Part shown: positions 23,125 to 35,145 of the stretch, in pieces
Layout of the letters: each line of letters opens with the position of its first letter
How positions within the stretch are numbered: the stretch's first letter is position 1
Assembly (NCBI RefSeq): GCF_964355755.1
Contig: NC_092677.1
Location: forward strand, 13,042,601 to 13,106,600
Length of the DNA stretch: 64,000 bases
Reading direction: 5' to 3'
Source: Antedon mediterranea
Taxonomy: Eukaryota; Echinodermata; Crinoidea; Comatulida; Antedonidae
Position numbers and translations under genes: made by a program
Notes under the pieces: model-generated
What the model saw: the letters and a program-made list of their open reading frames with translations, nothing else
Told to the model about the DNA's origin: nothing
Database searches by the model: none

Positions 23125-24007
23125 CAGTAACAGTTTAATCGAAAAATAAAAAGGTCGAAAATTGGTTCTTTTTTTAAAATATCCCTGTAATAGTACAGGG
23201 AAATTTTCGAAAAATGGCAAATTTGTGACCTTTTTATTTTTACATAAATGGTTACTATGCGCAGAGTCAAATAATGCATCATGCGCATGCCAATTGTGCT
23301 TTAGTAACCACTTTTGACATAAATGGTTACTATAGCATAATAAACATGCGCAGAGTCGAATAATGGGTTCTGCACATGCCAATTGTACTATAGTAACAAG
23401 TTTTATCGAAAAGTAAAAAGGTCGAAAATTAGTCATTTTTTGACAAAATCCGTGTACTATATAGTACAGGGAAATTTTCGAAAAAATGGCCAATTTTCGA
23501 CCCTTTTATTTGTTGACATAAATGGTTACTATAGCATTATAAACATGCGCAGAGTCGAATAATGCATTCAGCGCATATCAATTGGCTATAGTAACCACTT
23601 TTGACATAAATGGTTACTATAACATAATAAACATGCGGAGAGTCGAATAATGGGTTATGCGCGTGCCAATTGTACTATAGTAACAAGTTTTATCGAAAAG
23701 TAAAAAGGTCGAAAATTAGTCATATTTTGAAAAAATCCCTGTACTATACAGGGAAATTTTCGAAAAATGGTCAATTTTCGACCCTTTTATTTGTTGACAT
23801 AAAAATTGTTACTATAGCATTATAAACATGCGCAGAGTCGAAAAATGGGTTCTGCGCATGTCAATTGGCTATAGTAACCACTTTTGACATAAATGGTTAC
23901 TATAACATAATAAACATGTGCAGAGTCGAATAATGGGTTATGCGCATGCTAATTGTACTATAGTAACAAGTTTTATCGAAAAATAAAAAGGTCGAAAATT
24001 AGTCATA

Positions 24008-26564
24008 CTAGATGGCACGCCCGCTTCGCTCGCGTACCATCTAGGGGTGCTCACAGATGGTTCTCGAATACAGTAGAATCCACGGACGGGGACTTTTTTG
24101 GGACACTAAACAAAAACGGAAGTGTCCCCCTAATTGGGGTATTCAGAAATAGAGACAACAAAACCAATACTGGATTCCATAAAGGACAATTAATTTATGT
24201 GGATTAAAGAAATTAGGGAGAAATGGAAATGTATGTACGGGAATTTGGCGACACGTGGTGGTGGTGATGGAACCGCAGTAATAAAGTTGATTGTATTTAT
24301 ATATTATAAGAACCAAACTAAATAAATAGACCTAGACATTCTGCGAAATGAAAATCGGAAATGCAAGCTCCTATTCAGTGAAAAATTAAACTGTAGTCTA
24401 CCTAAATATTTAGGGCAAATCATCGGTTGTGGTGTTGAAATTCCTGTAAACATTTGTGTGAACCAAACTGGGTCGAATTTCTGTCATGAGTACTGATTTG
24501 TTGGCCTGTGATTTATGACGCCTAAGGGATCTATCTAGACTTATTTTTTAGAATAATGTACGTACCTGTCAGATACAATTTTCTTGTGTCGTATAATAAA
24601 TAAGTACTGTAATAGTTACTGAAGTTACTATTACAATCTCGTCAATGAAAACACGAAAATGTATATGCACTTACTTATGAAAACGTATACAGTATTATAC
24701 TCAGTTATTGAAACAGTAGGTTTAAAAGTTTCGTTTGTCTGTAAAATGATGTAATCAAGCTGTTTACATGAGTCTTAATTTATAAGCACATCAATAATAA
24801 AATAGTTTATCTATCCTGTAATTGGCGAGATTATGGTCGCTGTTGAATGAAATAAAGCCAATCGGTATCATATTTGTACAGAAACGTTTTCGCGGCCGAA
24901 GGGTGTAACCTAAATTCGTTGTATTATCGTCAAGAACTAACTGTAACTAAACTTACATAGAAAGTAGGGTATCATAAATTTGGCCTTAGCACTCGGGGGA
25001 GTGGCTGAGATGAAGTCCGTGGGACTACTAAATATAAATTGTAATGAACCTCGAGGGACATAAATAGGAATATTTCATGTTTCATTATCAATGTATAATA
25101 AATGGAAACTGTTTACCGATTCAAATAATAGAAATTGGTTTTTAACATTTTCCGAACCTATTGCAAGTTTATTCTCAAAGGGCCCATATATTTACCTACC
25201 GTATGTGTTAAACCAAGGGCTCATAAATTTACCTACAGTACTTGTGTTAAACCAAACTCTGGCAGACTGAGAGATTGGGATGTTCCATTCATCGCAAATC
25301 AATACATTTGTATAATCGTATATTAAATCTATCAAAATAGTATTTTTTAAAGAAAATCGGCCTGTCTTCAACATTATGATGGTGTACTCTAGCAATCTAT
25401 CAAAATAGTATTTTTTAAAGAAAATCGGCCTGTCTTCAACATTATGATGGTGTACTCTAGCTGTTCAACCGGTTTTCAGCTATTAAAAACAATTATCGTA
25501 GGAGGAGATAGGAAAATGCGAAGCCTCCTCGCTATGTAACATTAGGGTTGAGGGATGGGAAAGCGGATAGGTACAAAGAGGAACAATTTTTAAATATATT
25601 CTTTATCCACTGAGTAACGAAATATTTTGTTCATGTTTTATAGGCCTATAAATAATATACCTCTAAATACAGTAGGCCTAAAACATTTGCGATTTAATAC
25701 TTTGTTAAAACTGTCACTGTCATAATCAATTGAAATATTAAAGTACATGTCACGATACACCACTACGACGTTTATATTTTTGGTAATTATTAATTAATAC
25801 AAACGTTGAGAAGGAACTGTCAGTATAAAGTTTATTTGTATATCTAACAGTAGAGCCTATCCACAGTCTCAGTAATAAAGTTTATTTGTATATATTTTTA
25901 TATTACATCTAACAGTACGAACATTCACAGTAAGAAATGTTCGATTCAAATGAAAAATAGTTAATAGGTATTTACAGTATTGTCAAAGTATTGCAAGTTT
26001 ATTCTCAAAGGGCCCATATATTTACCTACCGTATGTGTTCAAGGGCTCATAAATTTACCTACAGTACTTGTGTTAAACCAAACTCTGGCAGACTGAGAGA
26101 TTGGGATGTTCCATTCATCGCAAATCAATACATTTGTATAATCGTATATTAAATCTATCAAAATAGTATTTTTTAAAGAAAATCGGCCTGTCTTCAACAT
26201 TATGATGGTGTACTCTAGCTGTTCAACCGGTTTTCAGCTATTAAAAACAATTATCGTAGGAGGAGATAGAAAAATGCGAAGCCTCCTCGCATTTTTTTGG
26301 CGGGTATTTTTCAAGACGGACATCCATTAGACAGTGTATACCACGATCGGAAAACACCCCTATTTGGGGCAAATCGTTTAACCTAAATTCGTTTTAATCG
26401 TCAATAACTAATTATTTAACTCAATTTAATTAGTAAACAGGGTTACATCAGGCGGTTAAAATCAGTACCGAAAGTACGAACCAACTTTACATACCATCGA
26501 GTGAAAATTCTAGAAGTAAGGCGCGATTTACCGAATTTTGCCCTTACGTAAATTTATATATAGA
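24008..26564 (-). mobile_element. Non-autonomous Helitron inserted in the satellite
   Basis: On the minus strand it starts TCTATATATAAATTTACG at 26564 and ends with a GC-rich hairpin (GAGCGAAGCGGGC loop, arms GATGG/CCATC) followed by CTAG at 24008. It is flanked by A on the 5' side and T on the 3' side, with no target duplication. Removing it restores the satellite word GTCATATTTTGAAAAAATCC seen intact at about 28164 and 28556. These are the defining features of canonical Helitrons (TC...hairpin-CTRR, insertion between A and T). No Rep/helicase coding is seen. Inside, a block of about 300 bp is directly duplicated (25145-25510 and 25990-26290), and a 67-bp tandem duplication starts at 25327. 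Confidence 0.9.
25145..26390. repeat. Duplicated internal module of the Helitron
   Basis: The first copy (about 25145-25510) and second copy (about 25990-26290) share long identical stretches such as CTCAAAGGGCCCATATATTT and GATTGGGATGTTCCATTCAT. The second has a 10-bp deletion near 26040 and lacks the 67-bp tandem duplication. A third, diverged copy of this module with its flanks lies at about 55325-56035. Confidence 0.88.
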
Positions 26565-29500
26565 TTTTGAAAAAATCCCTGTACTAAAGTATAGGGAAAT
26601 TTTCGAAAAATTGCCAATTTTCGACCCTTTTATTTGTTGACATAAATGGTTACTATAGCACAATAAACATGCGCAGAGTCGAATAATGCGTTCTGCACAT
26701 GTAAATAGTGTTACTATACTAACCACTTTTGACATAAATGGTTACTATAGCATAATAAACATGCGCAGAGTCGAATAATGGGTTCTGCACATGCCAATTG
26801 TACTATAATAACAAGTTTTATTGAAAAATAAAAAGATCGAAAATTAGTCATTTTTTGAAAAAAATTCCTGTACAGGGAAATTTTCGAAAAATGGCAAATT
26901 TTTGACCCTTTTATTTGTTGACATAAATGGTTACTATAGCATTATAAACATGCGCAGAGTCGAATAATGCGTTCTGCGCATGTCAATTGGCTATAGTAAC
27001 CACTTTTGACATAAATGGTTACTATAGCATAATAAACATGCGCAGAGTCGAATAATGGGTTCTGCACATGCCAATTGTACTATAGTAACAAGTTTTATTG
27101 AAAAATAAAAAGGTCGAAAATTAGTAATTTGTACTATAGTATTGGGAATTTTTCGAAAAATGGTCAATTTTCGACCCTTTTATTTGTTGACATAAAAATT
27201 GTTACTATAGCATTATAAACATGCGCAGAGTCGAATAATGGGTTCTGCGCATGTCAATTGGCTATAGTAACTACTTTTGACATAAATGGTTACTATAACA
27301 TAATAAACATGTGCAGAGTCGAATAATGGGTTATGCGCGTGCTAATTGTACTATAGTAACAAGTTTGATCGAAAAATAAAAGGTCGAAAATTTGTCATTT
27401 TTTGAAAAAATCCCTGTACTATAGTACAGGAAAATTTTCGAAAAATGGCCAATTTTCGACCCTTTTATTTGTTGACATAAATGGTTACTATAGCATTATA
27501 AACATGCGCAGAGTCGAATAATGCGTTCTGCGCATGTCAATTGGCTATAGTAACCACTTTTGACATAAATGGTTACTATAGCATAATAAACATGCGCAGA
27601 GTCGAATAATGGGTTCTGCGCATGCCAATTGTACTATAGTAACAAGTTTTATCGAAAAGTAAAAAGGTCGAAAATTAGTCATTTTTTGAAAAAATCCCTG
27701 TACTATAGTAGGCCTACAGGGAAATTTTCGAAAAATGGCCAATTTTCGACCCTTTTATTTGTTGACATAAATGGTTACTATAGCATAATAAACATGCGCA
27801 GATTCGAATAATGCGTTCTGCGCATTTCAATTGGCTATAGTAACCACTTTTGACATAAATGGTTACTATAGCATTATAAACATGCGCAGAGTCGAATAAT
27901 GGTTTCTGCACATGCCAATTGTACTATAGTAACAAGTTTTATTGAAAAATAAAAAGGTCGAAAATTTGTCATTTTTTGACAAAATCCCTGTAATATAGTA
28001 CAGGGAAATTTTCGAAAAATGGCCAATTTTCGACCCTTTTATTTGTTGACATAAATGGTTACTATAGCATAATAAACATGCGCAGAGTCGAATAATGGGT
28101 TCTGCGCATGCCAATTGTACTATAGTAACAAGTTTTATCGAAAAATAAAAAGGTCGAAAATTAGTCATATTTTGAAAAAATCCCTGTACTATAGTCCAGA
28201 AAATTTTTGAAAAATGGCCAATTTTCGACCCTTTTATTTGTTGACATAAATGGTTACTATAGCATTGTAAACATGCGCAGAGTCGAATAATGGGTTCTGC
28301 GCATGCCAATTGTACTATAGTAACAAGTTTTATCGAAAAATAAAAAGGTCGAAAATTTGTCATTTTTTGACAAAATCCCTGTAATATAGTACAGAGAAAT
28401 TTTCGAAAAATGGCCAATTCTCGATCCTTTTATTTTTTGACATTAATGGTTACTATAGCATAATAAACATGCGCAGAGTCGAATAATGGGTTCTGCGCAT
28501 GCCAATTGTACTATAGTAACAAGTTTTATCGAAAAATAAAAAGGTCGAAAATTAGTCATATTTTGAAAAAATCCCTGTACTATAGTCCAGAAAATTTTTG
28601 AAAAATGGCCAATTTTCGAACCTTTTATTTGTTGACATAAATGGTTACTATAGCATTGTAAACATGCGCAGAGTCGAATAATGGGTTCTGCGCATGCCAA
28701 TTGTACTATAGTAACAAGTTTTATCGAAAAATAAAAAGGTCGAAAATTTGTCATTTTTTGACAAAATCCCTGTAATATAGTACAGGGAAATTTTCGAAAA
28801 ATGGCCAATTTTCGACCCTTTTATTTGTTGACATAAATGGTTACTATAGCATTATAAACATGCGCAGAGTCGAATAATGCGTTCTGCACATGTAAATAGT
28901 GTTACTATAGTAACCACTTTTGACATAAATGGTTCCTATAGCATAATAAACATGCGCAGAGTCGAATAATGGGTTCTAAACATGCCAATTGTACTATAAT
29001 AGCAAGTTTTATTGAAAAATAAAAAGGTCGGAAATTAGTCATTTTTTGAAAAAATCCCTGTACTATAGTACAGGGAAATTTTCGAAAAATTATAACCATG
29101 CGCAGAGTCGAATAATGGGTTCTGCGCATGCCAATTGTACTATAGTAACAAATTTTATTTGACATTAATGGTTACTATAGCATAATAAACATGCGCAGAG
29201 TCGAATAATGGGTTATGCGCGTGCTAGTAACAAGTTTTATCGAAAAATAAAAAGGTCGAAAATTAGTCATATTTTGAAAAAATCCCTGTACTATAGTACA
29301 GGAAAATTTTCGAAAAATGGCCAATTTTCGACCCTTTTATTTGTTGACATAAATGGTTACTATAGCATTATAAACATGCGCAGAGTCGAATAATGCGTTC
29401 TGCGCATGTCAATTGGCTATAGTAACCACTTTTGACATAAATGGTTACTATAGCATTATAAACATGCGCAGAGTCGAATAATGTGTTCTGCGCATGCCAA

Positions 29501-32500
29501 TTGTACTATAGTAACAAGTTTTATCGAAAAATAAAAAGGTCGAAAATTTGTCATTTTTTGAAAAAATCCCTGTAATATAGTACAGGGAAATTTTCGAAAA
29601 ATGGCCAATTTTCGACCCTTTTATTTGTTGACATAAATGGTTACTATAGCATAATAAACATGCGCAGAGTCGAATAATGGGTTCTGCGCATGCCAATTGT
29701 ACTATAGTAACAAGTTTTATCGAAAAATAAAAAGGTCGAAAATTTGTCATTTTTTGACAAAATCCTTATAATATAAGTACAGGGAAATTTTCGAAAAATG
29801 GCAAATTTTCGACCCTTTTATTTGTTGACATAAATGGTTACTATAGCATAATAAACATGCGCAGAGTCGAATAATGCGTTCTGCGCATGTCAATTGGCTA
29901 TAGTAACCACTTTTGACATAAATGGTTACTATAACATAATAAACATGCGCAGAGTCGAATAATGGGTTATGCGCGTGCCAATTTTACTATAGTAACAAGT
30001 TTTATCGAAAAATAAAAAGGTCGAAAATTAGTCATATTTTGAAAAAATCCCTGTAATATAGTACAGGGAAATTTTCAAAAAATGGTCAATTATCGACCCT
30101 TTTATTTGTTGACATAAAAATTGTTACTATAGCATTATAAACATGCGCAGATTCGAATAATGCGTTCTGCGCATGTCAATTGGGTATAGTAACCACTTTT
30201 GACATAAATGGTTACTATAGCATAATAAACATGCGCAGAGTCGAATAATGGGTTCTGCGCATGCCAATTGTACTATAGTAACAAGTTTTATCGAAAAATA
30301 AAAAGGTCGAAAATTTGTCATTTTTTGACAAAATCCCTGTAATATAGTACAGGGAAATTTTCGAAAAATGGCCAATTTTCGATCCTTTTATTTTTTGACA
30401 TTAATGGTTACTATAGCATAATAAACATGCGCAGAGTCGAATAATGGGTTCTGCGCATGTCAATTGTACTATAGAAACCACTTTTGACATAAATGGTTAC
30501 TATAACATAATAAACATGCGCAGAGTCGAATAATGGGTTCTGCGCATGCCAATTGTACTATAGTAACAAGTTTTATCGAAAAGTAAAAAGGTCGAAAATT
30601 AGTCATTTTTTGAAAAAATCCCTGTACTATAGTACAGGGAAATTTTCGAAAAATGGCCAATTTTCGACCCTTTTATTTGTTGACATAAATGGTTACTATA
30701 GCATAATAAACATGCGCAGAGTCGAATAATGCGTTCTGCGCATGTCAATTGGCTATAGTAACCACTTTTGACATAAATGGTTACTATAGCATTATAAACA
30801 TGCGCAGAGTCGAATAATGTGTTCGGCGCATGCCAATTGTACTATAGTAACAAGTTTTATCGAAAAATAAAAAGGTCGAAAATTTGTCATTTTTTGACAA
30901 AATCCCTGTAATATAGTACAGGGAAATTTTCGAAAAATGGCCAATTTTCGATCCTTTTATTTTTTGACATTAATGGTTACTATAGCATAATAAGCATGCG
31001 CAGAGTCGAATAATGGGTTCTGCGCATGTCAATTGTACTATAGAAACCACTTTTGACATAAATGGTTACTATAACATAATAAACATGCGCAGAGTCGAAT
31101 AATGGGTTCTGCGCATGCCAATTGTACTATAGTAACAAGTTTTATCGAAAAGTAAAAAGGTCGAAAATTAGTCATTTTTTGAAAAAATCCCTGTACTATA
31201 GTACAGGGAAATTTTCGAAAAATGGCCAATTTTCGACCCTTTTATTTGTTGACATAAATGGTTACTATAGCATAATAAACATGCGCAGAGTCGAATAATG
31301 CGTTCTGCGCATGTCAATTGGCTATAGTAACCACTTTTGACATAAATGGTTACTATAGCATTATAAACATGCGCAGAGTCGAATAATGTGTTCTGCGCAT
31401 GCCAATTGTACTATAGTAACAAGTTTTATCGAAAAATAAAAAGGTCGAAAATTTGTCATTTTTTGACAAAATCCCTGTAATATAGTACAGGGAAATTTTC
31501 GAAAAATGGCCAATTTTCGATCCTTTTATTTTTTGACATTAATGGTTACTATAGCATAATAAACATGCGCAGAGTCGAATAATGGGTTCTGCGCATGTCA
31601 ATTGTACTATAGTAACCACTTTTGACATAAATGGTTACTATAACATAATAAACATGCGCAGAGTCGAATAATGGGTTCTGCGCATGCCAATTGTACTATA
31701 GTAACAAGTTTTATCGAAAAATAAAAAGGTCGAAAATTAGTCATTTTTTGAAAAAATCCCTGTACTATATAGTACAGGGAAATTTTCGAAAAATGGCCAA
31801 TTTTCGACCCTTTTATTTGTTGACATAAATGGTTACTATAGCATAATAAACATGCGCAGAGTCGAATAATGCGTTCTGCGCATGTCAATTGGCTATAGTA
31901 ACCACTTTTGACATAAATGGTTACTATAGCATTATAAACATGCGCAGAGTCGAATAATGTGTTCTGCGCATGCCAATTGTACTATAGTAACAAGTTTTAT
32001 CGAAAAATAAAAAGGTCGAAAATTTGTCATTTTTTGACAAAATCCCTGTAATATAGTACAGGGAAATTTTCGAAAAATGGCCAATTTTCGATCCTTTTAT
32101 TTTTTGACATTAATGGTTACTATAGCATAATAAACATGCGCAGAGTCGAATAATGGGTTCTGCGCATGTCAATTGTACTATAGTAACCACTTTTGACATA
32201 AATGGTTACTATAACATAATAAACATGCGCAGAGTCGAATAATGGGTTCTGCGCATGCCAATTGTACTATAGTAACAAGTTTTATCGAAAAATAAAAAGG
32301 TCGAAAATTAGTCATTTTTTGAAAAAATCCCTGTACTATATAGTACAGGGAAATTTTCGAAAAATGGCCAATTTTCGACCCTTTTATTTGTTGACATAAA
32401 TGGTTACTATAGCATAATATAATATAGCGTTCTGCGCATGTCAATTGGCTATAGTAACCACTTTTGACATAAATGGTTACTATAGCACAAAAAACATGCA

Positions 32501-32600
32501 CATGTATAGTAACCAATTATGTTAGAAAATTTGCCATTTTTTAAAATCTCCCCTGTAGCCTACAGGATTTTTTTTCAAAAAATGGGCAAATTTCGACCTT

Positions 32601-34394
32601 TCTATTTTTTTATTATAAAATACGATATTTTAAATCCGTATTCTCTTGCTCAACAGAAACATGCACATAGACAAAGAAAAACTAAAGGAAACTAATTCTA
32701 ATCACAGGCTATCATTTTATTGTTCTACAGGAAAAAGTGCATAATTCAATAGTGTATGAAAGACAAATAGCAAATACCCAAAAACATCGATAAAAAGACA
32801 CCATCAAATACGTGACATGACCCCCCCAATTTGTATGACTTTGAAGTTTTTTTTCTTAAAACAGTCCACTGTTCACATAACTGTATTTGAACTGTATTAT
32901 GTGAACGTTGTCCTAACTTTTACTGCGGTTCTTGAATGTATTGATCTATTTAAAATGCGATCTTTTTTGCCATTTGCTTCTGTTGTAGAGGCACATTAGA
33001 AATTGTAACCAATTGTTTATATACATTTTGCCGTACACCACGTATTAGCAGTTCCTTTCAAAACTGCTTACGTGGTGTACTGCAAACTATATCAACAATT
33101 GTAATCACACATTTACACAGCATCTGATATTTACTTTAATCGGATGATACACAATTGTACATTTGTTGTACAGTCTTATAATCAAGTAATAACTGAATGA
33201 CGTTAACCGTTTATACCATGATGTAACGTAAAGTACAGTGCAATTTGTGTTGCATAAATGCCATTACACGAAATTGCGTTGTCTATGTAAATAGCGTTAC
33301 GCGATACAAATTGCGCGAACCAGCACAATAGATTTATAACCTATCTTTATTTAAAGCAGGCAATTGTATTTTAAATAATAATAATGATAATAATAATACA
33401 TTTAAGATGTAAATAGTTAATATAACAAGTTCAGTAACATTTGCATTAATATTATATATATATATACATTTAAATTTAAGTAATGTTCAATTGTTTATTT
33501 TATCTAATAATTATGAATTCATTAAAATCTTGTAACTAATCTATATTTTCTACACGGTTTGATTTGTTCTGCTGCACGTTTTGTGTCTTATATTGTTGAT
33601 GTCTGCTAAACCACTGTACATAATCTTCTTGGTGGTAAGTTTATATATTTCTAATGAACACTAGCACTTAATTAAGTATTGTTACAATTTCGTATTACAA
33701 AAACATTAAGAATGAAGGGATTAATATTGATTATTTGCATTTCTTAATTCATATGTGGAACTAGCGTTTATAATTATTATAAAGTTATATAGACAAAAAC
33801 AAATTCAGTATTGCACTTAATGGCCTTCATATGTTATAATTGGATACAATTATGTTCAATTATTATAACAACACGTAGAAATATGAATGAGAATCTATCT
33901 AACGTTGATACACAGGAAAACTAATTTAACATCAAAATAAAAAATCGAAAAACTCAAACATTTTTTTAAGAGTTTCAGAAACATAGTAAAATAATGCAGT
34001 TACTTAGATTCGACGTGGTATTTATATATTTCAATTCAACTAACCACTCCTGATTACCAGTTTAATACTTTACAATACCGTAATACTAATTTACCAAAGA
34101 TACAATTCTATAAAAACTACGAGTTAGCTGAAATCAAGACAAGTTTATACAGTACACGTTAGATTTATAAGCAATTTTTTAAACTCCAAAGAGACACAGC
34201 CCAGGGGCAATAAAATAATCTCTGTAAATGGCAATGCAACTGTCAAAATATGCTATTATTATGCGGTTATTCTAATAGTACCATTATCGGGTGATAATAA
34301 AAATAAAATAACAATTTTGAGATGAAGTACCGTGCTATGGTCTGCTACTGTTAAACTTGTCATGATATCTGTACTTGCCTAATGTCGATTTAAC
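32601..34394. other. AT-rich region with small inverted repeats
   Basis: No gene found. It contains hairpins at about 32870-32915 (GTTCACATAA/TTATGTGAAC) and 33030-33082 (GTACACCACGTA/TACGTGGTGTAC, inside a longer imperfect palindrome 33003-33105), an AT dinucleotide run near 33455, and ATA trinucleotide runs near 33375. Confidence 0.5.
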
Positions 34395-34559
34395 CTATAG
34401 GAGGAAAACAGCTCTCAGTTCTTCCAGGTCAAACGAACCACTTTTATCTCGGTCGTAGAATTCAACTAAAAAATCAGCCCAATCTTGTATCTCTTTATCA
34501 GTCATCTTTGGATGGCACTTTGGCGGGGACTTGGGCTGAGATTCCGACTGTGACTCGGG
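34395..34559 (-). CDS. Candidate alternative 3' exon of the calbindin-type gene (EF-hand)
   Basis: Minus strand, acceptor ATAATAACACAG then an open frame of 54 codons to TAG. It encodes a Ser/Pro/Lys-rich linker and one canonical EF-hand: helix IQDWADFLVEFYDRD, loop DRDKSGSFDLEE. The entry phase is 0, identical to the 35146-35259 exon, so it could replace that exon after 36712-36786 and give a different last EF-hand. It might instead be an exon of another EF-hand gene downstream. The motif is real; the splice choice is inference. Confidence 0.55.
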   Translation of the reverse strand, partial: PESQSESQPKSPPKCHPKMTDKEIQDWADFLVEFYDRDKSGSFDLEELRAVFLL

Positions 34560-35145
34560 CTGTGTTATTATACAACAGATAGTCATGTTTATTTGTATTT
34601 AGTGTTTGCTAATGTGTAGACACGAACATGTACTATATCTCATAAATACCACAGCACTAATTAAATTTCTTATAAAATCAGTTAAAAAAGAACAAATTTC
34701 GACATTGAAATTAAATTGATTAAAATGTTAGATAAGAACAACAATATAAATTATTTTCAATTTTATCCCATATAATGAGATAAAAAGCACCCAATTTCAA
34801 AAACAAAACCACTACACACTTACAAGGACCATATCTCTCAAGGTGGAAAATATCTTGGCGGGTTAGAGGAATTTAATTATGAATACTTATTCAAAGAAGC
34901 AATGTTAATGTAATGTAAGCATAATCGACGTTTATAATAAAATCCCACTAGAAATTGTCAAGAATAAGCCAATTCATTTACGTAATATATTATGGTAAAA
35001 TTACAGAATCCCTTTATTGTTTGTATAATATACGACCATTACTATCCCAATATACAAATAAGAATAAGCATAGAAACATTGATTGTTAGTAGAACACAAA
35101 CATATACTGTACTGAACGATTCACTGTTTCTTGTTCACAAACACA

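Larger units (their letters stand above)
23125..32600. repeat. Palindromic satellite array (about 285-bp units, about 569-bp higher-order repeat)
   Basis: About 6.9 kb of satellite, excluding the 2.56-kb Helitron insert. The basic unit contains ATGGTTACTATAGCAT, CATGCGCAGAGTCGAATAAT, CTATAGTAAC and a near-perfect inverted repeat of roughly 100 bp centred on CCCTGTACTATAGTACAGGG. The arms run from AAAAAGGTCGAAAATT to AATTTTCGACCCTTTT. In 30.1-32.4 kb two alternating unit types form a higher-order repeat; equivalent points at 30469, 31038 and 31607 are exactly 569 bp apart and the next at 32178 is 571. Units near both edges are most diverged, and the last (32510-32600) is very degenerate. Minus-strand open frames through it are by-products of the repeat. 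Confidence 0.95.

Noticed and set aside
23077-32516. Many minus-strand open frames (60-183 residues) repeating KMTNFRPFYFSIKL and RLCACLLCYSNH
   Set aside because: They are translations of the satellite unit, spaced at the repeat period, with no start or splice logic and no domain.
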